DNA of 64,000 nucleotides. Origin: [Bacillus] selenitireducens MLS10. GTDB lineage: Bacteria; Bacillota; Bacilli; Bacillales; Salisediminibacteriaceae. The position numbers were made by a program, and so were the translations under genes. The notes under the pieces are model-generated. The model was not told where the DNA came from. It made no database searches and saw only the letters and a program-made list of their open reading frames with translations. This document shows, in pieces, positions 60,194 through 64,000 of the stretch (its first letter is position 1; every line of letters starts with the position of its first letter). Where the stretch lies: assembly GCF_000093085.1 (NCBI RefSeq), contig NC_014219.1, forward strand, positions 496,001 through 560,000. The letters run 5' to 3'.

Positions 60194-61255
60194 ATGAGCT
60201 TCATCAGAATGGAAAAGATCACGAAAAGGTTTACAAAGTCAGGGGATCCGGCCGTACAGGGGTTGGATTTATCGATAAACAAAGGTGAAATCATTACCCT
60301 TTTGGGACCAAGCGGGTGCGGGAAAACGACAACGCTTCGCATGATTGCGGGCTTTGAACATCCGTCCGGTGGCAGGATTACCATTGATGGAACAGATGTG
60401 TTTACGGACAGTCATTCACTTCCGCCTGAAAAACGCGGGATCGGCATGGTTTTTCAGGATTACGCCTTGTTTCCGCATATGACAATATTGAAAAATGTGA
60501 TGTTTGGTCTGAATAAATGGAACAGCCGCGCGAAGAAAAAGCGGGCTTTTGAAGTCCTTGAACTGGTCGGTCTCGAAGAGTATGCAGACCGTTATCCGAC
60601 ACAGCTCTCCGGTGGTCAGCAGCAACGTGTCGCCTTAGCCCGTGCCCTTGCACCAAAGCCGCATGTGGTACTGATGGATGAGCCGTTCAGTAACCTTGAT
60701 GCGGGGCTTCGTGAAAAGATGCGTTACGATGTGACGACGATTCTCCGAAAAGCTGAAACAACGGCGATTATGGTAACGCACGATCAGAAAGACGCATTTG
60801 CGGTATCGGACCGTGTTGTTGTCATGAAAGACGGGATTGTCCAGCAAATCGCTGAACCGAAAGAAATGTACCGCTGTCCGAAAAACTGTTTTGTGGCAGA
60901 ATTCGTCGGCAAAACCAATCTTCTGTCCGGAAAAGTTGATGCTGACGGTCAGCACATTCATACGAATATCGGGAAAGTGCTGTTGCCGCAACAGTTCAAC
61001 CGCCATAATCTTGACGATGTGAAGCTCTCGATCCGTCCGGAAGGCTGCCGCCTTTCCGATCAGGGGGCCTACTGCGGAGCCGTAGAACGTGTGACATACA
61101 GCGGTGACTATCAGGAATTGCATGTGCGGCTTCACAATGAGCCCGATTTAAGGAAAGAACCTATGCTCATTTATGCGCCGGTAGAACAGGAAGTGGAAGT
61201 CGGAACAACGGTTTCCTTTGATATTAAATCTGAACTGGTCGCTCTTGTTGAATAA
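60194..61255 (+). CDS. fbpC: Ferric iron ABC transporter ATP-binding protein
   Basis: ATPase of 353 residues energising Fe3+ import. Walker A GPSGCGKTT, Q-loop FQDYALFPHMT, signature LSGGQQQRVALARAL, Walker B VVLMDEPFSNLD, H-loop VTHDQKDAF. The C-terminal TOBE-type region (about 240-353) matches FbpC/PotA-class ATPases. ATG with GGGGAGG upstream. It lies first in the locus under its own Fur-controlled promoter, ahead of the separately controlled binding-protein and permease genes. Confidence 0.92.
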   Translation: MSFIRMEKITKRFTKSGDPAVQGLDLSINKGEIITLLGPSGCGKTTTLRMIAGFEHPSGGRITIDGTDVFTDSHSLPPEKRGIGMVFQDYALFPHMTILKNVMFGLNKWNSRAKKKRAFEVLELVGLEEYADRYPTQLSGGQQQRVALARALAPKPHVVLMDEPFSNLDAGLREKMRYDVTTILRKAETTAIMVTHDQKDAFAVSDRVVVMKDGIVQQIAEPKEMYRCPKNCFVAEFVGKTNLLSGKVDADGQHIHTNIGKVLLPQQFNRHNLDDVKLSIRPEGCRLSDQGAYCGAVERVTYSGDYQELHVRLHNEPDLRKEPMLIYAPVEQEVEVGTTVSFDIKSELVALVE

Positions 61256-61289
61256 CCGGCATATGAAAGTATGATTCAGATTTCATTGA

Positions 61290-61321
61290 GAAGTCCGCGC
61301 AGTGATTAGGCGGGCTTTTCA
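61290..61321 (+). terminator. Weak terminator of fbpC
   Basis: AGTCCGC / GCGGGCT hairpin with TTTTCATTTTG. The short stem suggests some readthrough into fbpA. Confidence 0.6.
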
Positions 61322-61361
61322 TTTTGTATATGCATGAACGTAAAGAGTAATAAGTATTTGT

Positions 61362-61376
61362 TTATAATTATTATAA
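61362..61376 (+). promoter_or_regulatory. PerR box
   Basis: TTATAAT-T-ATTATAA, a perfect 7-1-7 repeat equal to the B. subtilis PerR consensus, extended by one more matching base on each side. It lies 50 bases upstream of the fbpA -35 hexamer. Confidence 0.65.
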
Positions 61377-61426
61377 ATAATCACCGGATTGTCAAGAGTT
61401 TTGTTGAAAAAAATCACTTTTCTCTA

Positions 61427-61455
61427 TTGTATTTTTGGTCGTCCTCGTGTAGTAT
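61427..61455 (+). promoter_or_regulatory. Promoter of fbpA
   Basis: TTGTAT (61427-61432), 17-base spacer, TAGTAT (61450-61455). Confidence 0.6.
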
Positions 61456-61464
61456 TTAATTTGT

Positions 61465-61491
61465 AAATGATAATGATTTTCATTATCATTT
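61465..61491 (+). promoter_or_regulatory. Fur box of fbpA
   Basis: Perfect 12-bp inverted repeat AAATGATAATGA / TCATTATCATTT with spacer TTT, containing overlapping 7-1-7 Fur motifs. It begins ten bases after the -10 box. Confidence 0.88.
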
Positions 61492-61522
61492 AAGAACACA
61501 ACAACCAAGGGGGACATCAACG

Positions 61523-62599
61523 ATGAAAAAAGGTTTTTTACTCAGTGCGGCGATTCTGCCAGGCTTTATGCTTGCAGCTTGCGGGAACGACGGAAACAAT
61601 GAAACAGGAAGTAACGAAGCAAATGATAACGAAGTTGTGGAAGCCGGAGGCGAACTTGTAGTATACTCAGCACGTAACGAAACATTCGTCCAGGCACTTC
61701 TCGATAAATTCGAAGAAGATACAGGGATTGAGGTATTGGCGCTTCACGGCGCTGAGCCGCTTCAGATTCAGGAAGAGGCAGGCAATGTGCAGGCGGATAT
61801 CTTTATCTCCAATGACCTTGGCGGACTTGAATACTTAAATCAGCAGGATCTCCTTGAAGGTGGCGACTATGAGAATGTCGATTCCATCGACGAACAGTAC
61901 CGTGCTGAAAATAATGAATGGATTGCTTTATCATCAAGAGCAAGAGGGTTTATCTACAATAAAGACATGATAGCTGAAGAAGACGTACCTCAGTCCATGG
62001 AAGACCTGTTTGACCCGTCCTATGCAGACGTGGAGAATGGCTATGCCATTACCCGCGGCGGTAACGGGGGCATGATCGGGAATGTGTCGGCTCTCCGCTA
62101 CGAGTGGGGCGATGAGCGTACACAGGAGTGGATCGAAACGATCCAGGAAAATGCTTCCGGGATCATGCAGGGCCATGGTGATATTCGGCGGGCAGTGGGT
62201 GCAGGTGAGCATTCATTTGGACTCGTGAATAACTATTACTATCACCAGCAGCTCGAAGAGCCGGATAACAACAATGTCGGCTTCGTATACCCGGACCAGG
62301 AAGACGGTCAAATGGGCGCGATCACAAACGCTGCAGGACTCGGGAAAGTGGCCGGCGGACCGAACGGTGATAATGGCGACCGGTTCATGAACTGGATTCT
62401 TGAAGAAGAAAACCAGCTTGCCTTTGTCGGTGAATCACTTGAAGTGCCGATTAACCCTGATCTCGAGCCGCCGTTCGAAGGTGCTGTAAGGATTGCCGAT
62501 CTGAATCTTCAGGACATGCCACTTCGCGAATTGGGTAACTTCTTCGAGGATACACGCAGTCTGATTGAAGATGCTGGGCTTGATCTTGAACTGAGATAA
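61523..62599 (+). CDS. fbpA: Ferric iron ABC transporter substrate-binding lipoprotein
   Basis: Lipid-anchored Fe3+-binding protein of 358 residues. Signal peptide ends in FMLAACGND. After an acidic linker, the FbpA/FutA fold: LVVYSARNETFVQALLDKFEEDTGIEVLAL, ADIFISNDLGGLEYLNQQDLLE, WIALSSRARGFIYNKDMIAEED and the Tyr-rich NNYYYHQQLEEPD (the Tyr pair usually ligates iron). ATG with AGGGGGA upstream. Expression should be repressed by iron through Fur and may also respond to peroxide through PerR. The permease gene follows after 30 bases. Confidence 0.93.
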   Translation: MKKGFLLSAAILPGFMLAACGNDGNNETGSNEANDNEVVEAGGELVVYSARNETFVQALLDKFEEDTGIEVLALHGAEPLQIQEEAGNVQADIFISNDLGGLEYLNQQDLLEGGDYENVDSIDEQYRAENNEWIALSSRARGFIYNKDMIAEEDVPQSMEDLFDPSYADVENGYAITRGGNGGMIGNVSALRYEWGDERTQEWIETIQENASGIMQGHGDIRRAVGAGEHSFGLVNNYYYHQQLEEPDNNNVGFVYPDQEDGQMGAITNAAGLGKVAGGPNGDNGDRFMNWILEEENQLAFVGESLEVPINPDLEPPFEGAVRIADLNLQDMPLRELGNFFEDTRSLIEDAGLDLELR

Positions 62600-62629
62600 A
62601 CGCCAAATCCGATAACAGGAGAGGGCACT

Positions 62630-64000
62630 ATGACAACCAATCATCACGATAAGAATCACGATCAGACAAATAAAGAAATGCATACAGAAGAACAGAAGGT
62701 TGAGGGCAAAAAGCCCTCAACCATTCTGCGTTTCATGAACAGGCGGTGGATGGATCACTGGAGCGGGAATCCGCCGGGTCCGATTCTGCTGTTAATCGGT
62801 ATCGTCACGGCGATTCTCATGTCTGTCCCGATTCTGTATGTGATCTGGCGCGCGGTTTTCGCAGGTGCTGACAGCTGGGCGCGGCTGTTGGGGAACCGGA
62901 TTCCCGGCCTTATCTGGGATACACTTTCCCTTGTTGTCGCCGTTACCGCTGCGGCGATTACGATCGGTGTCAGTGTCGCCTGGCTTGTTGTCAGGACGGA
63001 TCTGCCGGGGCGCAAATGGCTTCAGTGGATGATGGCACTGCCTCTCGTTATCCCTCCTTACGTGGGGGCGGTGACGTACATCATTGTGTTCGGGCCGAGC
63101 GGCTGGGCGAGGGATCTGTGGGAACAATCGTTCCTCGACTCGATCATCGCCTACCCGATAAATATATATTCCTTTTGGGGTGTATTCATTACCCTGACCC
63201 TCTTCACGTATCCGTACGTCTTTCTGATTGCCAGTGCATCACTCAGGAAGATGAACAAAAGCTTTGAAGAGGTGGCCCGTTCACAGGGAATGAGTACGGC
63301 GCAGATCTTTTTCAAGGTGAACTTGCCCCTTTTGCGGCCGGCGATTGGTGCCGGAGCGATTCTGATCAGTCTCTATGTATTGTCTGATTTCGGTGCGATT
63401 GCGATGCTCCGCTATGTGACGTTTACTGCAGCGATTTATTACCAGCGTGCGGGTTTTGATATCCCGGCTGCTTCGGTACTGAGTCTCGTTCTGATTGTCA
63501 TTACGGTCCTGATCCTGTGGCTCGAATCGTATACAAGGAGAAAGAACAAGTACTACCAGACAACGAACTCCTACAAAGAACCGGATATTCTGTCCCTCGG
63601 AAAATGGAAGCCGATTGCGACCCTTTATATCGGCACGGTTTTCAGTCTTGCGGTGGTCCTGCCGATCAGTGTCCTTGTGTACTGGACGGTCATCGGTGCA
63701 GGTGCAGGGGCCATTGACAGCCGCTTCTTCGGTTTCGCCTGGAACAGCATTAAAGTGTCCGGCCTTGCAGCCGTGATTTCCATGCTGTTGGCGACACCGA
63801 TCATTTACCTGAAATCCCGTCATCCGTCACTGACGTCTAGTACGATCGACAAGCTGAGCTATGGCGGCTATGCCTTGCCGGGGGTGATTGTGGCACTTGG
63901 ACTGGTCTTTATCTTTAACAATCACATTCCAATGCTTTATAACACGTTTTATATGATTGCCGTTGCGTTTGTCGTGCGCTTCCTGCCACAGGCCATGCAG
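62630..64000 (+). CDS. fbpB: Ferric iron ABC transporter permease (partial)
   Basis: Membrane permease, 457 residues visible, running off the window end. Layout is the double (fused two-half) FbpB/ThiP type. The first half (about 50-300) has the EAA loop FEEVARSQGMSTAQIFFKVNLPLLRPAI; the second half begins near residue 325 (IATLYIGTVFSLAVVLPISVLVYW). The N-terminus is unusual: MTTNHHDKNHDQTNKEMH is His-rich, cytosolic and about 45 residues long, and codons 23-31 form a perfect hairpin. ATG with AGGAGAGG upstream, 30 bases after fbpA, so the two are co-transcribed. Confidence 0.93.
   Translation, partial: MTTNHHDKNHDQTNKEMHTEEQKVEGKKPSTILRFMNRRWMDHWSGNPPGPILLLIGIVTAILMSVPILYVIWRAVFAGADSWARLLGNRIPGLIWDTLSLVVAVTAAAITIGVSVAWLVVRTDLPGRKWLQWMMALPLVIPPYVGAVTYIIVFGPSGWARDLWEQSFLDSIIAYPINIYSFWGVFITLTLFTYPYVFLIASASLRKMNKSFEEVARSQGMSTAQIFFKVNLPLLRPAIGAGAILISLYVLSDFGAIAMLRYVTFTAAIYYQRAGFDIPAASVLSLVLIVITVLILWLESYTRRKNKYYQTTNSYKEPDILSLGKWKPIATLYIGTVFSLAVVLPISVLVYWTVIGAGAGAIDSRFFGFAWNSIKVSGLAAVISMLLATPIIYLKSRHPSLTSSTIDKLSYGGYALPGVIVALGLVFIFNNHIPMLYNTFYMIAVAFVVRFLPQAMQ
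62698..62722 (+). repeat. Perfect 10-bp hairpin inside the start of fbpB
   Basis: GGTTGAGGGC / GCCCTCAACC with loop AAAAA, 68 bases into the coding sequence. Could slow ribosomes or RNA polymerase; no T run follows. Confidence 0.6.

Noticed and set aside
1-64000. Mobile elements, prophage, restriction or CRISPR defence genes
   Set aside because: No transposase, integrase, phage structural gene, Cas gene, restriction enzyme or tRNA-linked attachment site could be identified in any frame.

Overview
The window is chromosomal DNA of a low-GC Gram-positive bacterium of the Bacillaceae. The evidence is strong AGGAGG ribosome sites, a SAM-I riboswitch ahead of MetI/MetC, an M-box ahead of MgtE, a SigX/anti-SigX pair, a RocR-type regulator with Roc enzymes, paired CrcB genes and a YtvA-like photoreceptor. 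Very acidic proteins, acidic lipoproteins, a betaine-type BCCT carrier and futalosine-pathway menaquinone genes point to a halophilic or alkaliphilic member. A UGA codon read as selenocysteine suggests a selenium-using species. The species itself cannot be fixed from sequence alone. I see no rRNA, tRNA, CRISPR array, insertion sequence or prophage.

Layout. 1-2.5 kb (minus): three-gene redox operon made of a GrdB-like selenoprotein with an internal UGA and SECIS hairpin, a TVP38/TMEM64 membrane protein and a mercuric-reductase-like flavoprotein cut by the window edge. 2.55-5.7 kb: YtrA-type regulator with an ABC exporter operon. 5.75-9 kb: WYL regulator, a membrane protein, MqnB and MqnD. 9-12.1 kb (minus): DHA2 exporter, then a sortase with its presumed DUF4397 substrate. 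12.4-20.2 kb: methionine operon (SAM riboswitch, metI, metC, a metF-type gene with a frameshift, metH). 20.3-25.4 kb: pyrophosphatase, an AraC gene broken by a stop, a thioredoxin-like lipoprotein, amino-acid uptake genes and TetR. 25.4-31.9 kb: RND efflux pump and two tandem mgtE genes under an M-box. 32-38.6 kb: LOV-STAS photoreceptor, MarR-MATE, SulP-Usp-methyltransferase, a lipoprotein and a cold shock protein. 38.7-42.2 kb: LacI-PTS locus and the fluoride channel pair. 42.2-49.5 kb: BCCT carrier with an octad-repeat tail, a c-di-GMP enzyme, a flavin reductase and lipoproteins. 49.5-53.4 kb: SigX locus and two further genes. 53.5-60 kb: sigma-54-controlled arginine/proline catabolism. 60-64 kb: ferric iron ABC importer with Fur and PerR boxes.

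The genes work together mainly as stress and nutrient modules: thiol/selenol redox chemistry, methionine recycling, Mg, fluoride and iron homeostasis, osmolyte uptake, envelope stress through SigX, and use of arginine and proline as carbon and nitrogen sources through RocR. The strongest candidates for something unusual are the selenoprotein operon, the 14-copy octad tail on the BCCT carrier, and the pair of matching SigX-type promoters flanking a tiny membrane ORF.
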